This document shows, piece after piece, positions 16,809 to 25,524 of a DNA stretch of 38,898 nucleotides (the stretch's first letter is position 1; every line of letters starts with the position of its first letter). The position numbers and the translations under genes are program-made. The stretch spans positions 17,965-56,862 of the forward strand of contig QHMY01000051.1 of assembly GCA_003218305.1 (NCBI GenBank), in the 5' to 3' direction. The notes beneath the pieces were generated by a model. The model was not told the origin of the DNA and ran no database searches. It saw only the letters and a list, made by a program, of their open reading frames with translations. This DNA comes from Verrucomicrobiota bacterium. Lineage in GTDB: Bacteria; Verrucomicrobiota; Verrucomicrobiia; Chthoniobacterales; UBA10450.

Positions 16809-17667
16809 CCGGGGTCCAGGAGCGCGGGTGCCGCCAGACAACAATCGCGGCAATTGTGACCGTAATGACGAGTCCGATCCCGAATTCGTCGATAATGTAC
16901 TTGGTCGGACCGGTCTGGCGCGTAAGTGGCGTGAAGATCGATTGAATGAAAAGGTTGTGACTGCCGTGAAAGATGGCTGCCGGCCAGAGGCTGCCCGATC
17001 GCAGCGTCAGCCAGGCCAGGATGAAACTGTCGGCGACCACCATGATTGTGAAGCAGGACAACCCATACCATGGAGGGGTGCCGGCGTTGTAATCCGCAAA
17101 GAGCAGAACCGGGTAATGGTAAACTGCCCACATCAGACCGCTGATGATTCCGATCGCTGGAAAGCTGACCACTTTGGCCAGCTCCGGCACCAGAAAGCCG
17201 CGCCAGCCGATCTCTTCGCCCAGAGCGCGCGACGTCTTGCCCACGAGTCCCAAAGTAGCGGTTAGCAAAATGAACAGAGTGAGCGTCAAAGCCGGCGGGA
17301 AATTCGACCAGCCGAATTGTGCCGCCGTCTGTTTTATGAACTCCGCATCGGCAAACCCGCCAAGCCCGCCGACCCAGACTACCAGATACACCGGCAGGGC
17401 GTAGGCGATCGGAATGAGGTAACCGAGCCAGGGATACCGGATCGGTCCCCACTTCCAGGGCAGATCACGAATGCGTTCACCAAAGATCCTTTTTGTCGCA
17501 AACGCCGCGAGCGCTGGGCTCCACATGGATCCGGTGACGTAAAGCAGATTGCCCGCGTCCATTTTTCCCGCATGCAGGACGAACCCATCGAAAATGCCGC
17601 TGAAAAGCATGGTCAGCCCATAAAAAAGGCCGATTTTTTTCCACGCTCGAGCCTTGCCGTTCTCCAT
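16795..17667 (-). CDS. CPBP family intramembrane glutamic endopeptidase (Abi/CAAX protease-like)
   Basis: 'ALGEEIGWRGFLVPEL' (EExxxR) and 'IFHGSHNLF'; multi-TM. Confidence 0.93.
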   Translation of the reverse strand: MENGKARAWKKIGLFYGLTMLFSGIFDGFVLHAGKMDAGNLLYVTGSMWSPALAAFATKRIFGERIRDLPWKWGPIRYPWLGYLIPIAYALPVYLVVWVGGLGGFADAEFIKQTAAQFGWSNFPPALTLTLFILLTATLGLVGKTSRALGEEIGWRGFLVPELAKVVSFPAIGIISGLMWAVYHYPVLLFADYNAGTPPWYGLSCFTIMVVADSFILAWLTLRSGSLWPAAIFHGSHNLFIQSIFTPLTRQTGPTKYIIDEFGIGLVITVTIAAIVVWRHPRSWTPATSP

Positions 17668-17731
17668 CGGACCGGAAGGCTATCGGAAGCTGGGCTTAGC
17701 GCCAACAGCGCAGACGAGCCGACGAATTTCG

Positions 17732-19876
17732 TTACTGGAGATAGTAGGCTTCGATCAACGCCGTGCCCGTTCCGCCATTCACGCCGCTGACTACGGCCGT
17801 ATAGCTTCCGGGGGCAAGATCGGAGAGAATGGCCGACTCGGCGTCATCTTCCGGAGCTGCGCCCGTGTCCTGGATGAGTGTTTGCTGCGAATCTCGCCAG
17901 TTGTTGTTCGTGCCGATTCGCGTTCCCTGGCCATCGAACAAATCCAGTTGCGGATCGGCCAGGGCCGACTGAATCCCTCCTCCGGCCAAAGACGGCCCGA
18001 TGGCGCGAAAGAGAATTTTCGCGGGATCGGGCCCAAGGAGAATCAGGCCGCCGATCATCACGTTCTGGCCGTTCCCAACGGATCCCCGAGTGCTGATGTT
18101 CGCCAGTTTCGAGGTGGGCCCGTGTTGCAGATCGTAAACTTCGACCAAGCCAATGCCGGTGGTGTTATTCTTGCCACTCATGACAGCGGTATATGCACCT
18201 GGCGGCAGGGATGTGACAATGGCTGACTCCAAATCGTTGGACGGGGCGAGCATGGTATCCCGAATGGCCTGTTCCTGCGTGTCTTTCCAGTTGTCGTTCG
18301 TTAGCAGCACATTTCCGCTCGAATCGCGCAGTTCCAAGGTCGGATCAGCCAGCGCACCCTGAAGGCCCAGGCTGGCGAGTGAAGGGCCGATCGCCCGGAC
18401 GATCACATTTTTCGGGACGTTTCCCGCAATGATGAATCCTCCGATCGAAACGTTCTGTCCGGTTCGCACATCCATGCGGGTGGAGATGTTCCCCATACTG
18501 GCGCGGCCGGTGACGTGCACGACCAGCGCATCGTAGGCAACCGTGTGCACGCTGTCGTTCGCGCTCAGCATCAGCGTGTAGGTGCCGGGCTGATTGAAAC
18601 TCGCGGTCGTGATGGCGTGGCTCGAATCCGCAAACGTTACCCCAGCTGGTCCCGAGTAGAGCTGCCATTGGATCGCCGCATTTCCCAGCGGCGCGTTCAC
18701 GATTCCATTCAGCATCGCATTCGCGGGAAACTCAATGAACTGGTCAGGCCCAGCCTCGACCGTGGGGGCGCCGGGAGATCGCGGACCCTCTTCCGGGCCG
18801 GTGGTCGAGATCACCTCGAAGTTATCAATGGTGATGGTCGAAAGATGATCGAAGGCATTGTTGGCAAAGCGGTCATCGGGACAAACCGAGATGGAAAAGA
18901 AGTTGCCGTTGTCGGCCACGATCGCGCCATATTTCTTGAACGCCCGCAGCACCGCCTTTTCCTCGATCGTCCAGTTTTCGGGAATGACAAAGCCGGCTTT
19001 GAGCCGCACCCGCTGGCCCATCGCCGGATAATTCACCGAGGTGGCGGGGATCGATGAGGCAAAATGCCGCGCCGGATAAATGTATTCACGCCGGGATTTC
19101 GCGACGACCAGTCGCATGGCGTGTTCGACCATTCCGCGCCGGCATTCGTCGTAGCGAACGAGCGCTGGAAACATCGGCAGACCGGCGGCATCGCCCGATG
19201 TCCAACCGGCGGGACGTAATGCATTCGAATTGAGATCGAACTTCGCGCCATTCGACGCTTCCCAGCCGTTCGGTGTGAGCCTGGTCAGCCAGGTCTCCCA
19301 AATCGCGCCGGCGCCGGGTGCGACGATGATCGCATGCCGATCGCCTCCGGTGTTGTTCACGTCCTGCTGCCATTGCTGCAGGGTGAGATTGCCGGTGCCC
19401 TTCGGCCAGGTTTCGATCGGGAGGTTCGGCGGAATCGGATAACTGCCGTTGGGAAACGTGCCGCCGTCGAGATCGGATTCATCCGGGTAATTGAAGAACG
19501 GGATCGTGAGCCGAGGCTGATTGTCCGGAACGAGGGCGTAATTCATTTCATAAAACGGCCGCAACGTTCTCCGGTTGACCGCGAGGTCGCTGACGACCTG
19601 CGCGATGATGGCGCTCGAATTCGGAAGCAGAGGCCGCTGAGAAATGTCTTCATTCCAAGCGCTATCCCGCGGCATGATTTGCATCGCGGAAACGATCGCG
19701 TCTCCCGCCGACGTGTTAAACAGAATCGGCGTGGTCGCCACCGGCGGCGGTCCGAGAATTCGTCCCTCCTGGTTGATCCGTTCCGCGCGGGTGGTGAAAG
19801 AAAGTATCGTGACGAGCAAGACCACGAGAACGATGCGCCCCGCGCTGATGCCTGATGATTTGGTTTTCTGCGCCAT
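17732..19876 (-). CDS. large secreted protein with duplicated C-terminal 'VRAIGPSL' domains
   Basis: Signal/TM N-terminus; PKD-like 'PGTYTLMLSANDSVHTVAYDALVV'; two consecutive modules 'NISTR...GQNV.IGG.I......RAIGPSLA..G.Q.ALADP.L.L.D..G......NW.D.Q...I.DT..AP..D.ESAI...L.PG.YTAV.SG.N..TG..L.E.Y.L'. Confidence 0.85.
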   Translation of the reverse strand: MAQKTKSSGISAGRIVLVVLLVTILSFTTRAERINQEGRILGPPPVATTPILFNTSAGDAIVSAMQIMPRDSAWNEDISQRPLLPNSSAIIAQVVSDLAVNRRTLRPFYEMNYALVPDNQPRLTIPFFNYPDESDLDGGTFPNGSYPIPPNLPIETWPKGTGNLTLQQWQQDVNNTGGDRHAIIVAPGAGAIWETWLTRLTPNGWEASNGAKFDLNSNALRPAGWTSGDAAGLPMFPALVRYDECRRGMVEHAMRLVVAKSRREYIYPARHFASSIPATSVNYPAMGQRVRLKAGFVIPENWTIEEKAVLRAFKKYGAIVADNGNFFSISVCPDDRFANNAFDHLSTITIDNFEVISTTGPEEGPRSPGAPTVEAGPDQFIEFPANAMLNGIVNAPLGNAAIQWQLYSGPAGVTFADSSHAITTASFNQPGTYTLMLSANDSVHTVAYDALVVHVTGRASMGNISTRMDVRTGQNVSIGGFIIAGNVPKNVIVRAIGPSLASLGLQGALADPTLELRDSSGNVLLTNDNWKDTQEQAIRDTMLAPSNDLESAIVTSLPPGAYTAVMSGKNNTTGIGLVEVYDLQHGPTSKLANISTRGSVGNGQNVMIGGLILLGPDPAKILFRAIGPSLAGGGIQSALADPQLDLFDGQGTRIGTNNNWRDSQQTLIQDTGAAPEDDAESAILSDLAPGSYTAVVSGVNGGTGTALIEAYYLQ

Positions 19877-19972
19877 GTCGTTGTCGCGGAGAAAGCTCGG
19901 AGAAGCTGGCGGCTTCCCTTGGAGCAGTACTTGCGCCGACACTCCGCGCGTTTGCTGCACTAATACGACCGA

Positions 19973-20500
19973 TCAGCTGCGCAACGCCTGCCCGAACCGA
20001 ACCAGCTCGTCGGCCAGTTCTTCGATCCGTTTCCCGACCTTCTTGTCTTTCAAGTCATCGCCTTCAAACGCATCGCCTGTCGCATAGACGAAGCGCGGAA
20101 TGATCACGCAACGAAAATCGAGCATCAGACTGTTCGCGAAGGCCATGACCGACATGTAGCTGCTCATGCCGCCTGCGGCGCAAAGGAAGCCGACGATCTT
20201 GTTCTCCCAGGCGCTGCCTGTCAGCTCGACCATGTTCTTGGCTGCCGCGCTCACGTCGTAATTGTAAACCGGCGTCGCCACCAAAATCGCGTCCGCAGCT
20301 TTAATCACACCGCTCAGTTTTTGGGCCGCGGGCTGAGTGTAGCACGCATCCGCATCGCACAACGGCAGGCCCAGCTCACTGATATCGAGCCATTCGCAAT
20401 CGACCTTTGCCTTTTGCAGATGGCGAAAGGCTACCCGGCCCATTCTCCGGCTGTTGCTGTCGGGATTACCGCTGGTGCTGACGACGAGATATTTCGGCAT
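19973..20500 (-). CDS. NADPH-dependent FMN reductase family protein
   Basis: 'LVVSTSGNPDSNSRRMG', 'ADAILVATPVYNYDVSAAAKNMVEL', 'GFLCAAGG'. Confidence 0.9.
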   Translation of the reverse strand: MPKYLVVSTSGNPDSNSRRMGRVAFRHLQKAKVDCEWLDISELGLPLCDADACYTQPAAQKLSGVIKAADAILVATPVYNYDVSAAAKNMVELTGSAWENKIVGFLCAAGGMSSYMSVMAFANSLMLDFRCVIIPRFVYATGDAFEGDDLKDKKVGKRIEELADELVRFGQALRS

Positions 20501-20609
20501 GGGCTAATCTACTCTCGCAATCTCGCCAAACCTCAACCAATTACGATGAGACCTTTGCCGGAGTGCGGTCGATCTCATAACGGTATTCGTGGAATGAAAT
20601 TATCTCACC

Positions 20610-21650
20610 ATGGCACCTGCTAGCTCTTCTTCCTCTCCCGGACCGCACCAGCGCCGGCCGCGTTATCGCGGCAAGCATCCGCGCCGCTTTGAAGAGAAGT
20701 ACAAGGAGCACGACCCGCAGCGTTATGGGGAGACTGTCGCCAAAGTCCTGGCTTCCGGGAAGACACCCGCTGGCACCCACCGTCCTATTATGGTCGCGGA
20801 GATTCTGGAGATCCTTTCGCCAAGGCCCGGCGATATCGCCGTCGATTGCACCCTGGGTTACGGCGGGCACACTCAGGAAATTCTTACCCGCATTCAGCCG
20901 GGAGGAAAATTGATCGGACTGGATGCGGATCCCATCGAACTGCCCAAAACGGAAGCCCGCCTTCGCGCGCTCGGATTTGGTCCTGACACTTTCACCGCGC
21001 ACCGATCAAACTTCGCCGGATTGCCCAAAGTCCTAGCTTCTGTCGCAGCGAACGGCGCGGATATCATCCTGGCGGACCTCGGTGTCTCGTCCATGCAGAT
21101 CGACGACCCGGCGCGTGGCTTCTCCATCAAGCTTGAAGGGCCGCTGGACATGCGGATGAATCCTGAACGCGGCCAGCCGGCTTCCGTCTTCCTGCAAAAA
21201 ACCAGCGTGGACGCCCTCGCTTTCCTGCTTCTCGAAAATGCCGATGAACCACACGCGGACGCGATCGCAACTGCTCTGGACGGAAAAGCCTTCGCGACCA
21301 CGATGTCGCTGGCCGCAGCCATTCGAGCCGCCTTACCGCGCTCGAAGAGCGATGATGTCGATCTGTCAGTTCGTCGCGTTTTTCAGGCGTTGCGAATCGC
21401 GGTTAACGACGAGTTCTCCGCCTTGGACACTTTTCTGCGCAACCTGCCTGCCTGCCTTAATCCCGGTGGGCGCGTGGCGATCCTGACCTTCCATTCCGGA
21501 GAAGACCGCCGCGTGAAGAAATCCTTTGAGGCAGGATTGCGTGATGGATTCTATTCCGAAATCGCCCCGGAAGTCATTCGTCCCACCGCCGCAGAACGCG
21601 CCTCTAATCCACGTTCGACCTCTGCCAAACTTCGTTGGGCGCGAAGGTGA
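20610..21650 (+). CDS. rsmH: 16S rRNA (cytosine(1402)-N(4))-methyltransferase
   Basis: 'HRPIMVAEILEIL', 'DCTLGYGGHTQEIL', 'ADLGVSSMQIDDPARGFSI', 'FHSGEDRRVKKSF'; basic N-terminal extension. Confidence 0.95.
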   Translation: MAPASSSSSPGPHQRRPRYRGKHPRRFEEKYKEHDPQRYGETVAKVLASGKTPAGTHRPIMVAEILEILSPRPGDIAVDCTLGYGGHTQEILTRIQPGGKLIGLDADPIELPKTEARLRALGFGPDTFTAHRSNFAGLPKVLASVAANGADIILADLGVSSMQIDDPARGFSIKLEGPLDMRMNPERGQPASVFLQKTSVDALAFLLLENADEPHADAIATALDGKAFATTMSLAAAIRAALPRSKSDDVDLSVRRVFQALRIAVNDEFSALDTFLRNLPACLNPGGRVAILTFHSGEDRRVKKSFEAGLRDGFYSEIAPEVIRPTAAERASNPRSTSAKLRWARR

Positions 21651-21662
21651 AACCGCTGTAGC

Positions 21663-21682
21663 CGCCCCGCTCAGTCGGGGCG
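21663..21682. repeat. GC-rich palindrome after rsmH
   Basis: 'cgccccgctcagtcggggcg' within '..tgtagccgccccgctcagtcggggcgcctcaggggctac..'. Confidence 0.65.
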
Positions 21683-21728
21683 CCTCAGGGGCTACGGCGA
21701 CAGAGCTCCGTGGCTCCAGCGAAAAACC

Positions 21729-23042
21729 TTAACGCGAACGCGATCTTCCCCAGGAGCGGCGCGGCGCAGCACCCGGGCCGCGACCGTGACCGTTACGTCG
21801 CGCATCGCCACTCCCGCGCGGCGAATTGCCCGGCAGCCTGGGCTCCACCTTCGGTTGGGAGACACGACGCTCGCCTCGGCGCCGCTCCTCGCGCGGCGGC
21901 GCAGCTGCGTTGTAATCGAATCCCTCCGCCCGCTTCCGGACGATCCCGCGTCCGATGAAACGCTCGAGCGAACGCAACGGTCCGTGGTCTTCCGACGTAA
22001 TGAAACTGATCGCGTCCCCAATCGCAAGCGCCCGACCGGTCCGCCCAATGCGATGAACGTAATCCTCGGGATGCATCGGAAAATCGTAGTTCACCACGTG
22101 CGAAATTCCGTCCACGTCGATTCCCCGCGCCGCGATATCCGTCGCCACCAGCACGCGGACCGCGCCTGACTTGAAATCCTTCAGCGCCCGGAGCCGCTGA
22201 TTCTGCGAGCGGTTCGAATGAATCGTTCCGGTCTTAATTCCGCTGCTCTCGAGCCGGCGCGCAATTCGGTCAGCGCCGTGCTTCGTGCGGGTAAAGACAA
22301 GAACGGTGTCGAATTGCGGATCGGCCAGCAGATGGAGCAGCAGTGCGGGCTTCAGGTGCGATGGCACTTCGTAGGCGAGCTGAGTCACTGTGTCCGCCGG
22401 GTTGGCTCGCCGACCGATCTCAACAATCTTCGGCGACTGCTGGAACTCGTGGGTCAACTTTTCGATCTCCCGGGAAAGCGAAGCCGAGAACATCAGCGTT
22501 TGGCGCTTCCGCGGCAGCGCTCTCACGATCTGCCGGATGGGCGGAAGGAAACCCATGTCCAGCATCCGGTCCGCTTCGTCGAGCACGAGAAATTCGAGGC
22601 CGGAGAAATTGGCCGCACGTTGCCCCATCAAATCGATCAGGCGGCCAGGAGTCGCCACAACCAACTCGACGCCGGAACGAAGCGCCTCGAGCTGGGGTCG
22701 TTCACTGACGCCGCCGAAGACCGTCGCCATGCGTAAAGGCAAGTGTTTCGCGTAGGCGCGCACGTTCTCCTCGATCTGCACCACCAGCTCGCGGGTCGGC
22801 GCGACTACCAGAGCGCGCGTGCCGCGCCTTGGCCCATCGCCCATGGAAGCCGCCAGCTTCGTCAGGATAGGTAGAACGAACGCAGCTGTCTTGCCCGTGC
22901 CGGTCTGCGCAATCCCGATGAGATCGTGGCCCGCGAGAATCGGTGGGATCGCCGCCACTTGAATGGGAGTCGGCTCAGTGTAACCGGCTTCATTCACGGC
23001 TTGGAGAATTTGGGGAGAAAGATTTAGGGCACGAAATGGCAT
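21729..23042 (-). CDS. DEAD/DEAH box RNA helicase (RhlE-like)
   Basis: 'AQTGTGKTAAF', 'VATPGRLIDL', 'VLDEADRMLDMGF', 'FSASLS', 'VATDIAARGIDVDGISHVVNYDFP', 'HRIGRTGRA'. Confidence 0.96.
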   Translation of the reverse strand: MPFRALNLSPQILQAVNEAGYTEPTPIQVAAIPPILAGHDLIGIAQTGTGKTAAFVLPILTKLAASMGDGPRRGTRALVVAPTRELVVQIEENVRAYAKHLPLRMATVFGGVSERPQLEALRSGVELVVATPGRLIDLMGQRAANFSGLEFLVLDEADRMLDMGFLPPIRQIVRALPRKRQTLMFSASLSREIEKLTHEFQQSPKIVEIGRRANPADTVTQLAYEVPSHLKPALLLHLLADPQFDTVLVFTRTKHGADRIARRLESSGIKTGTIHSNRSQNQRLRALKDFKSGAVRVLVATDIAARGIDVDGISHVVNYDFPMHPEDYVHRIGRTGRALAIGDAISFITSEDHGPLRSLERFIGRGIVRKRAEGFDYNAAAPPREERRRGERRVSQPKVEPRLPGNSPRGSGDARRNGHGRGPGAAPRRSWGRSRSR

Positions 23043-23192
23043 AAGCTGGGAACTATCGTCCCGATAGGGGGCTCTCGCACCCCTTATCTCGTTATGGAGG
23101 TGCTTGTGCCAGACACCTGTTGTTTAGATTGGCTCGCCGCGGCAAGCGCCTCTACAACCGCCCGCATTGCCCAACAGACGTCGTCCGGCTTA

Positions 23193-23238
23193 TCCTCGTA
23201 ATCGTGCTCGTGCTCCTGCTCGCGATCGATCCCATCAC
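23193..23238. repeat. CTC-rich interspersed repeat, copy 1
   Basis: 'tcctcgtaatcgtgctcgtgctcctgctcgcgatcgatcccatc'; related copy at 24590-24631. Confidence 0.6.
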
Positions 23239-23241
23239 TAA

Positions 23242-24555
23242 ATGAAAAAAAACCTCTTCTGCTTGTCGGCGCTACTCCTCTTCTTCATCTTCCCCTCACC
23301 CATGCGCGCCGAACCAACACCTGCGGAACGCGTCGCGGCCATCCAGGCCGCATTGCGCGCCGCCAGGCTCGATGGCTGGCTCTTCTATGATTTCCGCGGA
23401 AGCGACCCGCTTGCCGCGCGCATCCTTCGGCTCGGCGACCACGCCTCCGGTTCGCGCCGCTGGTTTTATTACATTCCCGCTTCCGGCGAACCGACGAAGA
23501 TTGTCCATTCGATCGAGCGTTACAAGCTCGATGCCCTGCCGGGAAAACGCCTCGTTTACCGGGGGTGGCAGGAACAGCACGCCCATCTCCGCGAAACTCT
23601 CGCTCCGACAGCGGGAAGTACGTCCAGCCCTCCAGTCTCGAAGTCAAAGGCTGCGCCGCGGGTGGCCATGCAGTATTCGCCCATGAACGACATCCCGTAC
23701 ATGTCGCGAGTTGACGCCGGCACGATTGAGCTCGTCCGATCTTTTGGAACCGAACCGGTCACCAGCGCCGAGCTGGTCCAGCAGTTCGAAGCCGTCTGGA
23801 CTCCGGCGCAAAAGCAATCGCACATCGAAGCCTCCGACAAAACGCACCTCATCATTATGGAAGCGTTCGCGGAAATCGCCCGCCGCATCCGCGCCGACGA
23901 ACCGACGACCGAATACGACATCCAGCAATTCATCGTCCACCGCTGGGAACAGGAAGGTTTAATCCCCGAACCGGGCATTGTCGCGGTCAACGCCAACAGC
24001 GCGAACCCGCATTACGCTCCGACCCGCGAAGTAACCCTCCCGATCAAGAAAGGCGATTTCGTCCTGATCGATATCGCCTCCAAGCTGAAGAAAGAAGGCG
24101 CCGTCTTCACCGATCAGACCTGGACCGGCTACGTGGGCGAAACCGTGCCAGAAGAGTTCACTCGCATCTTCAACATCGTGCGCGAAGCCCGCGATTCCGC
24201 CGTCGAGTTCGTCCGCAAGAATGTGCGCGCGGGCAAGTTCGTTCGCGGAGCAGAGATTGACGATGTTTCCCGCGGCGTCATTGAGAAGGCTGGCTACGGC
24301 GAGCAGTTCACTCACCGGACCGGGCACTCGATCGGCGAGGAAGGGCACGGCAACGGCGTTAACATCGACAACTTCGAGACCCGAGATTCGCGCCGCCTCA
24401 TTCCGGGGATCGCCTTTTCCATCGAACCCGGCATTTATCTCGAAGGCAAATTCGGGGTCCGATCCGAGATCGATGTCTACGTCGCGGAAAAGGATATCGA
24501 AGTGACCGGTCAGCCGATCCAGACCGAAATTGTGCCAATCCTGAAAGCGCCGTAA
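23242..24555 (+). CDS. M24 family metallopeptidase (Xaa-Pro aminopeptidase-like), secreted
   Basis: N-terminal signal peptide; 'DFVLIDIASKLKKEGAVFTDQTWTGYVG', 'HRTGHSIGEEGHG', 'FSIEPGIY', 'VRSEIDVYV'. Confidence 0.92.
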   Translation: MKKNLFCLSALLLFFIFPSPMRAEPTPAERVAAIQAALRAARLDGWLFYDFRGSDPLAARILRLGDHASGSRRWFYYIPASGEPTKIVHSIERYKLDALPGKRLVYRGWQEQHAHLRETLAPTAGSTSSPPVSKSKAAPRVAMQYSPMNDIPYMSRVDAGTIELVRSFGTEPVTSAELVQQFEAVWTPAQKQSHIEASDKTHLIIMEAFAEIARRIRADEPTTEYDIQQFIVHRWEQEGLIPEPGIVAVNANSANPHYAPTREVTLPIKKGDFVLIDIASKLKKEGAVFTDQTWTGYVGETVPEEFTRIFNIVREARDSAVEFVRKNVRAGKFVRGAEIDDVSRGVIEKAGYGEQFTHRTGHSIGEEGHGNGVNIDNFETRDSRRLIPGIAFSIEPGIYLEGKFGVRSEIDVYVAEKDIEVTGQPIQTEIVPILKAP

Positions 24556-24589
24556 CTCGGCAAGAAAATCGCAAAACCCTCCGGACCCG

Positions 24590-24631
24590 TCCTCGTAATC
24601 GTCCTCCGGCTCGTGATCGATCTGACCGATT
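24590..24631. repeat. CTC-rich interspersed repeat, copy 2
   Basis: 'tcctcgtaatcgtcctccggctcgtgatcgatctgacc'; same orientation as copy 1. Confidence 0.6.
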
Positions 24632-24665
24632 AGATTCGAGCTCGGTTACGACCGAGCACCTGCTT

Positions 24666-24782
24666 GTCATCCCGAGTCGCGCAGACGACGAGGGACCTCC
24701 CTCCAGGTATTCGATCACGCTGCCAACCAAGACCCTGACCTGCAGTTGCGGGGTACCTCGCTGTCTACGCAGCTCGGGATCA
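24666..24782. repeat. degenerate paired element 'gtcatcccgag...ctcgggatcac'
   Basis: Ends resemble the pair at 33672-33753. Confidence 0.5.
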
Positions 24783-24793
24783 CACCCGTTCCT

Positions 24794-25441
24794 CTACCGC
24801 TTCCCCAACTCCCGAATCTTCGGCACATCCAGAATCCGCACCCCGTCCGCCGGATTCTCCACCGCCCACACCATCGCATCCAGCATCTGCGCGATGGTAA
24901 CCAACCCCAGCCGTCGCGCAGACTCCCTTGTTGGGGGCAACCGTTCGCAAACCCAATAGAACGGCAGAAGCGCATACGCCCAACGATGGCCAGGCCCCAG
25001 CACGTACCACGGCCTAACGAATGTTGCCGCCATCCCGCATTCGCGAATCATCCTTTCGCCTTCGCTTCGCACCGCGATGAAGGCCTGCATCAAACTGGCC
25101 GGCTGCGCCACACTCAGATAGATGAAGTGCCCGATCCCCGCCTCGCGCGCCGCCTTCACCGCCACTTGCGCCGAGACCAGGTCAATCTCCCGAAATTGCC
25201 GCGCCTTAGCCGGACTCGGATGCGGCACGCCGATCAAATGAACGAACGTATCCGCACCGCTGACCTGCGCTGTGTAGGAATCCATCCGAAGCGGGTCAGC
25301 GACGATCGGCGTGGTTCCCGCCGGCAATCGCGCCTCCGATCCCAGGCGGACCAGGGCCTTAATCTCATGACCACGTTGCCCCAGCAGCGGAATCAGTCTG
25401 CTGCCGATGTAGCCAGTTCCACCGGTGAGAAAAACTCTCAT
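24794..25441 (-). CDS. NAD(P)-binding / NAD-dependent epimerase family protein
   Basis: 'MRVFLTGGTGYIGSRLIPLL' Rossmann motif; 'HFIYLS', 'FVRPWYVLGPGH'. Confidence 0.9.
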   Translation of the reverse strand: MRVFLTGGTGYIGSRLIPLLGQRGHEIKALVRLGSEARLPAGTTPIVADPLRMDSYTAQVSGADTFVHLIGVPHPSPAKARQFREIDLVSAQVAVKAAREAGIGHFIYLSVAQPASLMQAFIAVRSEGERMIRECGMAATFVRPWYVLGPGHRWAYALLPFYWVCERLPPTRESARRLGLVTIAQMLDAMVWAVENPADGVRILDVPKIRELGKR

Positions 25442-25524
25442 AGCCTGCGGAAAATAGCATAACAAACACTCGTCCCCCTCATCCCGCATTGACAGGCCGC
25501 CGACGTTGAACCTATCCCTCGCGT

